From Anaerolineales bacterium (GTDB taxonomy: Bacteria > Chloroflexota > Anaerolineae > Anaerolineales > UBA6663), in contig JAEURK010000138.1 of the NCBI GenBank assembly GCA_016789175.1, positions 1 to 39,744 of the forward strand: a stretch of 39,744 nt of DNA. The letters run 5' to 3'. The notes under the pieces were generated by a model. It worked only from the letters and a program-made list of their open reading frames with translations, made no database searches and was not told the DNA's origin. The position numbers were made by a program, and so were the translations under genes. Below, piece by piece: positions 1 through 9,546 of the stretch. The stretch's first letter is position 1. The number at the start of each line of letters is the position of its first letter.

Positions 1-104
1 TGTCGGCCGAGACCCTTGAGGCCTTCATGCAGGGCAACGCCGGAGCTCTGGCGATCTTCAATCCCCGCCAGATGGCGACGCAAGGTTGGCGTGCCAGTTA
101 CTGA
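1..104 (+). CDS. C-terminal end of an unidentified protein (5' truncated)
   Basis: An open frame enters from the window edge (codons from base 3) and stops with TGA at 102-104. It encodes about 33 residues ending in GWRASY and containing the stretch LAIFNP. The fragment is too short to assign. The spacing of its AFMQG and FNP segments vaguely recalls the C-terminus of D-2-hydroxyacid dehydrogenases, but this is only a guess. It is followed within 25 bases by a strong terminator, which supports it being the true end of a plus-strand gene. Confidence 0.55.
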   Translation, partial: SAETLEAFMQGNAGALAIFNPRQMATQGWRASY

Positions 105-127
105 AATCTCAAGCCTTACGCCCAAGC

Positions 128-151
128 AAACGCGGCCGACCGGCCGCGTTT
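128..151. terminator. Bidirectional terminator between convergent genes
   Basis: A perfect 10-bp stem (AAACGCGGCC, loop GACC, GGCCGCGTTT) is followed by pyrimidines on the plus strand and has A-rich sequence on its left. It can therefore terminate both the plus-strand gene ending at 104 and the minus-strand GNAT gene ending at 167. Confidence 0.8.
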
Positions 152-166
152 CTCGTTAAGTCGGGC

Positions 167-634
167 TCACGGCGGGTCCCGGCGCATGATCGCCGGCCCG
201 CGATCCATTCCGACGCGCCTGAGCCACTTGAGCACGCGCGCGATCCGGCCGAAGTAGCGGGGCATGCCCGACGGGTCCAGGATCTCGATGAACCCGAATG
301 GCTCATAAAACCCGCGCATTGGCGGCCGGCAGGTCAGCCAGACGACGCCGGTTTCGGCGGCCAGCAGGTGTTCGATGATCTGCCGGGCAATCCCGCGCTC
401 ACGCGCTTCTTCGACGACCGCGATCGAGGCGAGCTCACGGCTGCCATCGGCGTGCACTTTCATCTGGCCCATGCCGATCACAGGCCCGTCCGGGCCGCGC
501 GTGGCCAGGGTGAAGCGTTGCCAGTTTATTCCGAGCGGATTGAGGCCGTTGCGGCGGATCAGCGCGCGGATCAATGGCTCGTCCGTGTGGATTGCCGGGC
601 GCAGGAGGATGGGCTCAGCGAAAGGTGTAGGCAT
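167..634 (-). CDS. GNAT family N-acetyltransferase
   Basis: A protein of 155 residues with the layout of a Gcn5-related N-acetyltransferase, which moves an acetyl group from acetyl-CoA to an amine. The central beta strand and acetyl-CoA loop are visible as ELASIAVVEEARERGIA (about residues 67-83), matching the family's R/Q-x-x-G-x-A/G signature, and the helix IIEHLLAAE follows. A late GFYEPFGF-type element (about residues 107-114) is typical of GNAT C-termini. The start codon lies 20 bases inside the end of the upstream GT39 gene, so it is probably the last gene of that operon. The substrate cannot be read from the sequence. Confidence 0.85.
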   Translation of the reverse strand: MPTPFAEPILLRPAIHTDEPLIRALIRRNGLNPLGINWQRFTLATRGPDGPVIGMGQMKVHADGSRELASIAVVEEARERGIARQIIEHLLAAETGVVWLTCRPPMRGFYEPFGFIEILDPSGMPRYFGRIARVLKWLRRVGMDRGPAIMRRDPP

Positions 635-2525
635 CGGGTAATCGCAAAGCGTCGCCGCCGTTAAGCAGGGGCAGGCGCCCCCCGGTTTCGCGCAGGTACC
701 AGCCGATCTCCAGGTAGTATGGGCCGGCGCCCAGGCCCTCCGGCAGGGTCAGCGGGTGGGGATCGATCAGGTCGGTGTCGATCGCCCAGGTCGAGGTCGG
801 GGCCGTGCCGCCGCGCGGATCGCCATCCGCGCCGGCCACCTGAAACCCGTCCTCAGCGACCAGATGCACGAAGACGGTGTAGTCGGCGGTGATGGTCGTC
901 GCGGTCCGCCAGAAGAGCGTGAGATGCAGGCGATCGCTGACGCGCTCGACGCGATAACCCGTGAGGTTCATCCCTTCCGAAAACGAGGCGCTCAGCGGAC
1001 GACGGGCCGCCAGAGCGCCGCGCGGCGTGTCGTAGATCTGGATGCGCTGCCCAACGATGATGCGATCATCGATCAGCTCGCAGCACCCGCTCAGACCTTG
1101 CGCGGCGACGGCATCCGGATCCCAGGCCGGGCCGGGTGAAAACACGAAAAACACGCGGCGATGGTTGAGTTGGAGGCGCGCGACCTGTTCGGCTGCCGAC
1201 TGCAGGGCCGCCGCTCGACCCACTTCGTCGGGGCTGTCTTTGGCCGGCACGGCCATCGGCGGCGCGTTTTCGACGGGCAGGCGTCCGGCCAGGTAGATCT
1301 CGAGCGCAGGATCGGGCAGGTTGACCCACACCACATCATCGGGCGTGGATTGCGCCTCGATCTCGCGCAACACGCCGCGCCAGTTGGGCGCCTTGGCGTA
1401 ATCCGGATGGGTCCACACGTTCCATAGTCCGGCCAGCGAGGCCAGCAGAACGGGTGTCAACACCGCCCAGGCGACCGGGGCTGAAACCCGGGCGGGCCCG
1501 ATCCGGCGGCTGATTGCGTCCAGCCCCGCGGCCGCGATCAGCAGGCACCCGACCAGCCCGGGGATGGCGTAGTGTTCGGCGTAGGTCGGACGCCAGAGGC
1601 TGAGCAGGCCGAGCGCGAGCGGCGTCGCCGGCCCCAATGCCAGGAGCCAGGCCAGGCGATATCCGGCACGCGTGAGGGCGAACAAGCCGGAGAGGAGCAA
1701 AGCACCCAGGATGAGGACACCCGGCCACAGCCAGGCCGCGGGGGCACCGGCCCAGTGGCCGCCGGTGCTGTACGCCACGAGTGTGCGCCACACCACTTCG
1801 GCCGCGCTGAGCGGGGTCAACCAGCTCTTCTCGTGACCGCTGAGCAGGGGCCACACGTATAGAGCCCAAGGGAGATAGAGCCCGGCTGCCCCGGCGTAGG
1901 CGCCGATGGCCCGGCGCCAGGTCGCGCGAAACCCGGGCGAGATGGCGACGGCCAACGCCAGGGCCAGCAGCGAAAGGGCGGCGAAGTAATGGAGGGCCAT
2001 GGCCAGCCAGGCCGCGGCCGCGCTGCCGATCCACCAGACCCAGCTGCGGCGGCGCAGGCCTTCCCAGGCGCACCAGGCCGCGACCAGGAACCACAACGAC
2101 AGACTGGCATAGGCCCGCAGATCCTGGGCGTACCAGACCAGAAAGGGTTGAACGGCGACCCAGGCCGAAGCGAGGAGCGCGGCCCGCCTGCCGATCAAGG
2201 AGCCTCCCAGGCGATAGGCGAGGGCAGTCGTCAGGATGCCGGTAAGCACCGACGGCCAGCGCAGGGCGACCTCGCTTAGCCCAACCAGTCCGATCCACTC
2301 GCGCAGAAACAGGAACTGCAGCGGTGGGTTGGGCTCCGAGACGGCCATCGCAGCCAGGAGCGTGTCCAGCGGCAGCTGTGAGAACCGGATGCTGAAGGCC
2401 TCGTCCCCGCGGTAATTGGCGAGGCCAGCCGTTCCCCCCCGGACCAGGGCCGCCGCGGCCAGCACAATCAGGGGCAGCCAAAGCGCGTCGATCGCTGCCC
2501 ACCGGCGGGTTGGCGCAGCGATCAT
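615..2525 (-). CDS. GT39-like (GT-C) membrane glycosyltransferase with C-terminal beta-sandwich module
   Basis: A 636-residue integral membrane protein. The chosen ATG overlaps the stop of the upstream YfhO-like gene (ATGA, 2522-2525), a sign of translational coupling; the open frame continues upstream, but there it overlaps that gene in another frame. The first outside loop after TM1 carries RGDEAFSIR with the Asp41-Glu42 pair typical of GT-C enzymes that use lipid-phosphate sugar donors, followed by SEPNPPLQF and RWPSVLTG, which are standard in ArnT/PMT-like (GT39) proteins. About ten hydrophobic segments follow. The last ~110 residues are soluble and contain WRTATTITADYTVFVHL and TSTWA, a module also found in the two PTPS-related proteins of this window. 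The likely role is transfer of a sugar to an envelope acceptor outside the membrane; the substrate is unknown. Confidence 0.85.
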   Translation of the reverse strand: MIAAPTRRWAAIDALWLPLIVLAAAALVRGGTAGLANYRGDEAFSIRFSQLPLDTLLAAMAVSEPNPPLQFLFLREWIGLVGLSEVALRWPSVLTGILTTALAYRLGGSLIGRRAALLASAWVAVQPFLVWYAQDLRAYASLSLWFLVAAWCAWEGLRRRSWVWWIGSAAAAWLAMALHYFAALSLLALALAVAISPGFRATWRRAIGAYAGAAGLYLPWALYVWPLLSGHEKSWLTPLSAAEVVWRTLVAYSTGGHWAGAPAAWLWPGVLILGALLLSGLFALTRAGYRLAWLLALGPATPLALGLLSLWRPTYAEHYAIPGLVGCLLIAAAGLDAISRRIGPARVSAPVAWAVLTPVLLASLAGLWNVWTHPDYAKAPNWRGVLREIEAQSTPDDVVWVNLPDPALEIYLAGRLPVENAPPMAVPAKDSPDEVGRAAALQSAAEQVARLQLNHRRVFFVFSPGPAWDPDAVAAQGLSGCCELIDDRIIVGQRIQIYDTPRGALAARRPLSASFSEGMNLTGYRVERVSDRLHLTLFWRTATTITADYTVFVHLVAEDGFQVAGADGDPRGGTAPTSTWAIDTDLIDPHPLTLPEGLGAGPYYLEIGWYLRETGGRLPLLNGGDALRLPDAYTFR

Positions 2526-4768
2526 GAGTGACCCGACCGGCGCGTCCCGCCGAAGAGGACGAGCGCGAGCGCCACCAGCAGTGCCACAGCCGAGGCCCAG
2601 CGCGCTGGTTCGATCTCGGCCGCCGCATAGGTCAGATCGAGGGTGGTCGAGCCGACCGGCAGGGCGATCCCGATCAGGGCGCCGTCGCTGACGCGCACCT
2701 CGGCCGGTTGCCCGTTGAGGGTTGCGCGCCAGCCGGGTGCGAAGGCTTCGCTGACCGTCACAACCGCGGGCGCCGTCGTCTCGATCGCGAGTTGAATGTG
2801 CCCGGGAGTGTCGACCAGCACCGAGATCGACTCTGGGCCGAAGGCCGGGCTGACGGGGGGCGCGGCATCCACCAGCCAGGCCGTCCCAAAGAGGTCGTCG
2901 GCCCCGGGCAGAAGCTCGAGCACAGCCTCGACGGAGGCAGCGACGACGATGGTGTGGCTCAGCCAGGCGCGCTGCGGTTCGGCCGCGAGGCGGTAGGTGC
3001 GCGTCGTCAGGCCGGCACCGTCGGCCAATCCGTCGTCGGCGACGAGGGTTGCGCCCGGGTCGTCGATCTGAGCGCGCCCGGTCACGACATATGCGACCCC
3101 CAGAAGTGACCAGCGGACCCGTTCGGGCAGGCGATCGCGAAACTGCGCGTAGGTTGCCAGCTTGATAGGCGTGCGTCCGTCGATATGGCGCAAACCGTAC
3201 AGGCAGCCGACATGGCCGGGCAGGCCGCGATCGTCGCTGATCCGAAAGAAACGGGTCGGCGCCGCATCGCGGGCTTGCAGGGCGGGTTCGAGCAGCACAG
3301 ACGGAGGGGTCGGGTCGAAGGCCGGCACGATGTTGAGCGGCCGATTGGCGGCGTACAACTCGGTCACCACGGCCGCCAGGACGAGGGCGGGCAGGGCGGT
3401 TCGAGTCCAGCGCATGGCGTGAGCGCGCAGCAACCAGAACGCCAGCGCGAGACTGGCGCCGAGCCACATCACCCCGACCCGGTCGGGCAGTGCGCGCCAG
3501 TCGGTGCGATCGAGGTCGAGCCGGGCAAGCAGCGTCCCGGACAGCGCCAGCAGGCCGAACCCGGCCCAAAGCGCGAGGTTGCCGGGGATGCTACGGGCCA
3601 GCGCACGCCGCGCTGCGCGCGTCAGCGGGCCCAGGGCATCCTGACCACCGAAGGCAGCCAGCGTTGCCAGGGCAAAGCTGACCCACACGGCCAGCCGCTC
3701 CTGACCACGAAAGAGGTCCCAGCCCGGCAGGAGATTGAAAAGCACACCGGTCCAGCCGGCGCGTTCGCCGAAGCTCAGCAGTAACCCGACGCCGCCGACC
3801 GCCAGCCAGAACCAGCGCTCGTGGGACGGTCGTCGCAGGGCATAGACAGCCAGGCCCAACGGCAGGAGGCCGACGAATAAGGGGTGCCAGTGGCTGACGA
3901 CCCCGGTCACGATCATCTGCAGCGGATCAACGAACGGGAACCCGGTGCTGGCCTCAGCGTACGTGATCGACGCGCGTGTGGAGGCCAGGTTGAACCCGAC
4001 AGTCGGCGCCAGCTGGGCCGCGATCAAGGCCAGGATAAACCCCGCTAACAGGGCCGTCGCCCCGGCTGCCCAGGCGCGTCCGCGGCGCAGCTGCCACAGG
4101 CGATACAGCCAATACAGGCCACTCAGCAGGGCGATGTGCAGGAACGTCTGCGGATGGCCGGCATAAAACGCCGTGGCAGAGGCGAGCGCGGCCCAGCCCA
4201 GGTCACGAGCCCGACCGCGTTCGGCGTAGCGATCGAGCATCCAGAGGATGTAGGGCAACCAGGTCGCCGTCATCAGCACGGCCGATTGGAGCGGTGCGTA
4301 GCTCATCGCGTAGCCGCCATAGGCAAAGACGACGGCGCCCAACAGGGCGGCGCCGCGCCGCAGCTGTCGGCCGCGCAACCAGGCATAGGTGCCCAGGGAA
4401 AGAATCAGGTAGTGGGCCGCGACCTCGACAGTCAGCGCTTCGAACGGGAAATGGCCGTAACCTTGCGCGCGCAGGGCCACAAACGTGACCCACTTGGGGG
4501 GATAGAAGAGTTGCGCTTGCGGGTCGGCGCCGAGCGGATAGCCCGACCAAAGACAGTCGGCCCAATCGGCCCAGCGTCCCGCGACGAAAGCGGCATACGT
4601 CTGTTGGTGGAAGCCGTAGAAGGTCTCCGTGAAGTCACCGGCCTCGTAGCCAACGCGATCGCGCGCTTCAGGCGTGAAGAAGCGCCAGAAGAAAAGGGCG
4701 CACACGGCGCCCAGGACGAGCACCGGCCCGTAGCGATCGGCCCATCTGCGCGCGCGTGAAAGGCTCAT
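2522..4768 (-). CDS. YfhO-like multi-spanning membrane protein
   Basis: A 748-residue membrane protein. I place the start at the ATG that overlaps the gatB stop as ATGA (4765-4768); the protein then begins MSLSRARRW before the first TM. An early outside loop has GDFTETFYGF and SGYPLGADPQAQLFYPP, as in YfhO and related GT-C-fold proteins, and AGHPQTFLH sits later between TMs. After about twelve TMs comes a large soluble region ending in the family-typical segment FAPGWRATLNGQPAEV, then one more TM near the C-terminus. Firmicute YfhO takes part in glycosylation of lipoteichoic acid; in this organism the acceptor is unknown. It lies between gatB and GT39 with overlaps at both ends, so the three are probably co-translated. 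Confidence 0.8.
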   Translation of the reverse strand: MSLSRARRWADRYGPVLVLGAVCALFFWRFFTPEARDRVGYEAGDFTETFYGFHQQTYAAFVAGRWADWADCLWSGYPLGADPQAQLFYPPKWVTFVALRAQGYGHFPFEALTVEVAAHYLILSLGTYAWLRGRQLRRGAALLGAVVFAYGGYAMSYAPLQSAVLMTATWLPYILWMLDRYAERGRARDLGWAALASATAFYAGHPQTFLHIALLSGLYWLYRLWQLRRGRAWAAGATALLAGFILALIAAQLAPTVGFNLASTRASITYAEASTGFPFVDPLQMIVTGVVSHWHPLFVGLLPLGLAVYALRRPSHERWFWLAVGGVGLLLSFGERAGWTGVLFNLLPGWDLFRGQERLAVWVSFALATLAAFGGQDALGPLTRAARRALARSIPGNLALWAGFGLLALSGTLLARLDLDRTDWRALPDRVGVMWLGASLALAFWLLRAHAMRWTRTALPALVLAAVVTELYAANRPLNIVPAFDPTPPSVLLEPALQARDAAPTRFFRISDDRGLPGHVGCLYGLRHIDGRTPIKLATYAQFRDRLPERVRWSLLGVAYVVTGRAQIDDPGATLVADDGLADGAGLTTRTYRLAAEPQRAWLSHTIVVAASVEAVLELLPGADDLFGTAWLVDAAPPVSPAFGPESISVLVDTPGHIQLAIETTAPAVVTVSEAFAPGWRATLNGQPAEVRVSDGALIGIALPVGSTTLDLTYAAAEIEPARWASAVALLVALALVLFGGTRRSGHS

Positions 4769-6213
4769 ACATCCGCAGGCGGCAATACGCATAGAAAGAT
4801 GCGCTCGAGGGCCTGCGCATTGGCTTTGCCCTGGCTCTTGCGCATCGCCTGTCCGACGAACCACTTCAACAGCGAGGGCTTCTTGCGATAGGCCTCGATC
4901 TGCTGCGGGTTCTCGTCGAGGACGGCCTGGGCCAGCGCCTGCAGGGCGTCGTCGCCCGAGATCTGGGCCAGGCCCTCGGCGGCGATCAACTCAGTCGGCG
5001 TTCGTCCGGTGGCGATCACCTTCGTGATAAGGGCGGTGCCGGTGGCGCGGTTGATCGTGCCGGCCTCGACCAGCCGGATCGTCTCCGCCAGGTGGGCAGG
5101 TTTGAAGGCGAGGTCGGAGGCGGTTGCGTTGCTCTCGTTGAGGACCCGCAAGATGTCGTTCATCATCCAGTTGGCGACCGTCTTCGGGTTTCCACCCAGC
5201 GCCTTGACTGCAGCCTCAAAGTAGTCGGAGAGCGCGCGTTCCTCAGTGAGGATCGAGGCATCGTAGGCGCTCAACCCATAGTCGACGATGAAGCGCGATC
5301 GGCGGGCGAGCGGGAGTTCGGGCAACGTCGCCAGCACGGCGCGCTTCCATTCAGGCGTGAGCCGCGCCGAGAGCAGGTCGGGGTCGCGGAAGTAGCGATA
5401 GTCGGCCTCGGTCTCCTTCGAGCGCATCTTGCGCAGCGTCTGGGTCTCGTCATCCCAGTCCAGAGTCCAGGCCGAGACGCGGCGGCCGGCCTCGACCTCG
5501 CCGATCTGGCGCGCGATCTCGGCCTCGATGGCGTTACGGACCGCATCGATGGAGTTGACGTTCTTGATCTCGGTCTTGGGGTTGAGCACGGTCGCGCCCG
5601 CCTCGCGGATCGAGACGTTGGCGTCGCAGCGCAGGTGCCCGCGCTCGAGGTTGGCTTCCGAGATGTCGAGCCAGCGCAGCAACTGGCGCATCCGCACCAG
5701 GAACTGCGCTGCTTCTTCGGCCGAGCGCAGGTCGGGGCCGGTCACCAACTCGATCAACGGCACGCCGCACCGGTTCATGTCGATCTGACGTACGCCGGCA
5801 GCGACGTCGTTGCGGGTCTTGCCGGCATCTTCCTCGAGGTGGGCTTTGGTGATCGAGATGGGCACGATCCGGCCGTCGGGCATCGGCACATCGAAATGCC
5901 CGCCCTGCACGATGGCCTGGTCGAACTGTGTGATCTGATAGCCCTTCGGCAGGTCCGGATAGAAGTAGTTCTTGCGATCAAAGAAGCTCTCGTCGCGCAC
6001 CTGTGCATCCAGGGCGGCGCCCAGCAGCACGGCTTTCTCGACGGCGATCCGGTTGAGCACCGGCAGGACGCCGGGTAACCCGCAGCACACCGGACAGATG
6101 TTGCTGTTTGGCGGCGCGCCCCAACTGTCGGCCCGACAGCCGCAGAAGATCTTGGTGTGGGTGTTCAGTTGAATGTGGATCTCGAGCCCGATCACGGCTT
6201 CGAACGACAACAT
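4765..6213 (-). CDS. gatB: Asp-tRNA(Asn)/Glu-tRNA(Gln) amidotransferase subunit B
   Basis: Subunit B of the GatCAB amidotransferase, which phosphorylates mischarged Glu-tRNA(Gln) or Asp-tRNA(Asn) and amidates it with ammonia channelled from GatA. Starting at the ATG of MLSFEAVIGLEIHIQL, the protein has 482 residues, the usual length. The GatB signatures FFDRKNYFYPDLPKGYQI and ITKAHLEEDAGK are clear, as is the CGC...CPVC zinc-binding cluster near residues 23-46. The C-terminal tRNA-binding YqeY-like domain ends in WFVGQAMRKSQGKANAQ. It is separated from gatC-gatA by LysE and a large membrane protein and appears to have its own promoter. The open frame extends upstream, but that part is not GatB-like. 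Confidence 0.97.
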   Translation of the reverse strand: MLSFEAVIGLEIHIQLNTHTKIFCGCRADSWGAPPNSNICPVCCGLPGVLPVLNRIAVEKAVLLGAALDAQVRDESFFDRKNYFYPDLPKGYQITQFDQAIVQGGHFDVPMPDGRIVPISITKAHLEEDAGKTRNDVAAGVRQIDMNRCGVPLIELVTGPDLRSAEEAAQFLVRMRQLLRWLDISEANLERGHLRCDANVSIREAGATVLNPKTEIKNVNSIDAVRNAIEAEIARQIGEVEAGRRVSAWTLDWDDETQTLRKMRSKETEADYRYFRDPDLLSARLTPEWKRAVLATLPELPLARRSRFIVDYGLSAYDASILTEERALSDYFEAAVKALGGNPKTVANWMMNDILRVLNESNATASDLAFKPAHLAETIRLVEAGTINRATGTALITKVIATGRTPTELIAAEGLAQISGDDALQALAQAVLDENPQQIEAYRKKPSLLKWFVGQAMRKSQGKANAQALERIFLCVLPPADV

Positions 6214-6263
6214 GGTGGTGACGATTGAGAATGGCTCTATAGACGGATCGAATAGTCGGTCCC

Positions 6264-6269
6264 ATTGTA
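6264..6269 (-). promoter_or_regulatory. Candidate -10 box upstream of gatB
   Basis: TACAAT read on the minus strand in the context AAGTACAATGG, nearly the same as the gatC promoter (AAGTACAATGC). It lies about 50 nt upstream of the gatB ATG. No good -35 is seen, so the call rests on the -10 and on the 185-base gap that separates gatB from the preceding gene. Confidence 0.45.
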
Positions 6270-6398
6270 CTTGAGCCACGCGTATGGCGTCGGAAATGAA
6301 CCGAATGAGCACGAGCGAGATCCTGTTGGCTGAGCCGCCACGAAATGCGTGGAACAACCCGGGCTGTTCGGCCTAGTGTGCGTTCGTCGTGGATGAGA

Positions 6399-9300
6399 TC
6401 AAGGCCCGGCGACCGTGATCACCGCCAACGGCAGGGCCCGGTCTTCGGGTTGGGTACCGTCGGGCAGGGCGACCGACAGGCGCTCGCCGGTGATCGGGTC
6501 GTACAGTCCCCAGAGCACGGTATAGGTCCCTGGCGCGGCGTCCGGGGCGATGGTGAGCGTGAGGGTATCGCGAATGATCTCGCCCGCCACCCAGTGATCG
6601 GTCGGGTTGTTGCCGGCCAGCGGCGGCGAGTCGGCCTGCCCGACCAGGCCCAGGGCCGGGTTGTACACATGGACGAATTGCGTAAGGTCGCGATCCGCTG
6701 TGCGAAGCGCCTGGTAGACCACGGTCAGTGTCAGCGTCGCTCCGGGTCGTGCGAGCCCTGTCCCAGGATCGAGTTCGTAACCAGCAAAACGCGCCAGATC
6801 GCCGATCGTCGCCGCCCGTCGGGTTCGAACGGTCAGGGTGGCCGGCGCCACCACTTTCACGTCACCGACGCTGATCACGTCTCCGATCGATCGCCCGGCC
6901 TCATCGAGCCTCTGCAGCAGCCGGCCGGCCCCCAGATCGAAGACCCGTACCGTCAGCGGATAGCGCCCGCTCGGCGCGTGCGGGTCGATGAACACCGGTT
7001 GGCGGTCGATGACCAGGCTTCCGGGTGCGAGTGCCCGCGGCCATTCGAGCAGACCGCCCAGCGAAAAAGTGGAATATGACAGGCGCGCGCCCTGTTGGTT
7101 TTCCAGCGCCGGGCTGCTTTCCAGTCGTTCGGGCAGCAGCCAGGTGGCCGTGCGCCAGATCAATCGGACTACGAGATCGTCGTGTCGCGCGACGATCGGT
7201 GCGTTCCCCCCCAGCGGGAGGGTACCCGCAGTTGTCTCGAGTTGCGCGTCCACGAGTTCCAGACCGCCCTCGAACGTGAACCGGCTGACGGCCGGCGCGC
7301 GGCCTTGCGCCGCGCGGGCAAGGACGATGTTCGTCGCCACAAGAGTCTGAGCGTCGCAAGGCTCGAGGCGTTGCGCCGCCGGCTGCGCACAGACGGTGAG
7401 CTGATACTGGCCGGGAGGAAGCTCGGGCGGGAGGGCCAGTTCGGCGCGGTCGTCAACGATCGCGCCGCTCGGCCAGGCCCGGGTGTGGCCGTGATCGAAC
7501 CAGGGACGGGCCCGGGTCTCGGCCGCGATGACGCCGTCAGACGTGCGCAACGCCCAGCGAAACGTCAGGTCGTCGGGCGCGGTCTGACGAACAAACCAGG
7601 CGGCCTGCAGCGACAGCCGATCGCTGCCCACCGGGATGGCTTGAAAGTCGAGCAGTGTGAAAGGCGCGCCGTCAATCGTCAATGGCGTCCACGCGACGGG
7701 TCGTAGTCCAGGTTGCCAACCGCTGCTGAGCCAGACGCCGGCCAGCGCGGCGAGTGCCAGGCCCGTAGCCGTGGCCCACCGTCGGCGCCCGATCAACAGA
7801 ACGGCCGCCGTCAGGGCCGAGAGTGTGCTGATCCACAGGCCCAGTTGTTGGGCCCAGGAGCCTGCAAACGCGATGCGTACCCGGTGGTCGCCTTCAGGGA
7901 CCGCAATGGAGACCAGACCCAGTGGGCCATTGGCTGAGACGGCCACGGGCGCGTCATCGATCCACGCCGACCAACCTGGGAAGTAGAAATCAGCGGTCTG
8001 AAGCGTCCAGGCACTCGCCGCCTGGACGCGCAGGCGATAGTCGACCGGGCCCCTGGCGGTGAGCGAGACCACGGCCGGGCTCGTTTTCACCGGCGCCGGA
8101 TCCGCCAACTCACCCGCCAGGTTGACCCATCGAGGCAAGAACTCAGGATAGGCCGATAGCCCGAGGTTCGATCCAATCGCTTCTGCGCTGGAGATTTCGG
8201 CCAGGCCGGCCTCGTTTACCGACGCCAGCCAGGGCGGCATACGGATCGCCCAGGGCGCCCCGACCGCCATGAACACCGCGATCAACGCCAGGCCGGCGGG
8301 GAGTCGCTCGACGTGGGCCGGCAGTCGCGTTATGGCTGCGGCGCCGAGGACGGCCACCGAGAGATAGAGCAACGTTTGAAGGCGTGACGGCGCCTGTACG
8401 ATTTCGATCAGGCCGCCCAAATCCCAGAGCGCTTTCGTGAAGTCGAGTTGCAGGCCGACGACAGCCATCAGCGTCAACCCATACACGACCCATTCGGCAG
8501 TTCGCCGTCGCCCGAGCAATCCCAGCCCGCCCAGACCCAGCAACAGATGAATCGGGCTCAATCCAAACCGCAGACCCGAGGTGATTCGCGCGTAGTCGTA
8601 CGGCACACCAGTCCAAACCAGCTCGTCTGGGCGCAGGAATGCCTCCACACCGGTCGGCAGCGCCGCCTGATAGGCGACACTGCCGACGGCGCTGCGCTCG
8701 ACGACCAAAGGAAGCCAGAAGATGGCGCTGAGCGCGACGGCGCCCAGGCCGATCGCGAGGGGCCAACGCCAGCGGCTCGTCTGCTCCCGCATTTGGGCCA
8801 GAGTCAGGCAGAAAACAAACGGCGGGATCAAGAGAAGCGAGATCGTATGACTGAGCACGATCGCGGCCAGAACCAGGGCAGCTGCCGGCGCATGGCGTAT
8901 CGGATCGAGCGACAGCAACGATCGCCGCACAAAAAGCAGAGCCCAGGGCAGCAGAGCCTGAGCCGCTACCTCGGCGATGGCGCCACGCACGTAGACGTTG
9001 ACCAATACATACGGCGCGTACACATACGCAGCCGCGCCCACGATCGCAGCCAGCCGGTGGCCGGCGTGACCCTGGAGATCTTCTTCAGGTGAAGCGCCCG
9101 CTGAGCCAAGCAACTCCGTGCACAGTCGCCAGGCACCAAGCGCGGCCACGAGCAGCAGGCTGCTCGAAACTAATTGAAACGCAACGGCGCCGTCCGCGCC
9201 CAGTCTGTGAAACACGACGCCCAGGTAATACACGGCCGGCGCGTAGAAGTTGAAGAGCGGGTAGCCGAACCCGAAATACAGATCTGCCGCCCAGCGCGGC

Positions 9301-9512
9301 CAGATCTGGCCCTCTGCGAGCATATGATCAAGCAGCACGATTCGCAGGACGTGGAGGGCCGTATCGTAGCCGCGCGGAAGCCTCGTTAGGAACGGCGCGA
9401 TCGCGGGGATCGTCATGGCCACGACCCATAGAGCGTCGGTGACGCCCGGGTGTTGACGAAACAGCTTTGCGATCTGTGCCAAGAGCCCTGGGCGACATGT
9501 CCGTTTGGTCAT
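6399..9512 (-). CDS. PTPS-related (PF10131-type) GT-C-like membrane protein, copy 1
   Basis: A 1037-residue protein of the family labelled '6-pyruvoyl-tetrahydropterin synthase related, membrane protein'. That name is historical, and the topology resembles GT-C glycosyltransferases. After TM1 it shows GYDTALHVLR, then GQIWPRWAADLYFGFGYPLFNFYAP, the family hallmark. About a dozen TMs are followed by a loop with FYFPGWSAWIDDAPVAV, like the YfhO C-terminal element, and then about 450 outside residues of tandem beta-sandwich modules. The last module (DLTQFVHVYNP, PTDHWVAGEI, PGTYTVLWGLYDPITGERL) matches those in GT39 and in copy 2. The ATG chosen lies 34 bases after the LysE stop; a longer frame would overlap LysE. 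The probable role is surface polysaccharide or glycoprotein synthesis; no substrate can be inferred. Confidence 0.8.
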   Translation of the reverse strand: MTKRTCRPGLLAQIAKLFRQHPGVTDALWVVAMTIPAIAPFLTRLPRGYDTALHVLRIVLLDHMLAEGQIWPRWAADLYFGFGYPLFNFYAPAVYYLGVVFHRLGADGAVAFQLVSSSLLLVAALGAWRLCTELLGSAGASPEEDLQGHAGHRLAAIVGAAAYVYAPYVLVNVYVRGAIAEVAAQALLPWALLFVRRSLLSLDPIRHAPAAALVLAAIVLSHTISLLLIPPFVFCLTLAQMREQTSRWRWPLAIGLGAVALSAIFWLPLVVERSAVGSVAYQAALPTGVEAFLRPDELVWTGVPYDYARITSGLRFGLSPIHLLLGLGGLGLLGRRRTAEWVVYGLTLMAVVGLQLDFTKALWDLGGLIEIVQAPSRLQTLLYLSVAVLGAAAITRLPAHVERLPAGLALIAVFMAVGAPWAIRMPPWLASVNEAGLAEISSAEAIGSNLGLSAYPEFLPRWVNLAGELADPAPVKTSPAVVSLTARGPVDYRLRVQAASAWTLQTADFYFPGWSAWIDDAPVAVSANGPLGLVSIAVPEGDHRVRIAFAGSWAQQLGLWISTLSALTAAVLLIGRRRWATATGLALAALAGVWLSSGWQPGLRPVAWTPLTIDGAPFTLLDFQAIPVGSDRLSLQAAWFVRQTAPDDLTFRWALRTSDGVIAAETRARPWFDHGHTRAWPSGAIVDDRAELALPPELPPGQYQLTVCAQPAAQRLEPCDAQTLVATNIVLARAAQGRAPAVSRFTFEGGLELVDAQLETTAGTLPLGGNAPIVARHDDLVVRLIWRTATWLLPERLESSPALENQQGARLSYSTFSLGGLLEWPRALAPGSLVIDRQPVFIDPHAPSGRYPLTVRVFDLGAGRLLQRLDEAGRSIGDVISVGDVKVVAPATLTVRTRRAATIGDLARFAGYELDPGTGLARPGATLTLTVVYQALRTADRDLTQFVHVYNPALGLVGQADSPPLAGNNPTDHWVAGEIIRDTLTLTIAPDAAPGTYTVLWGLYDPITGERLSVALPDGTQPEDRALPLAVITVAGP

Positions 9513-9546
9513 CGGGACCAGGAGGCGCGTTGGGGCGGTCGCGTGG

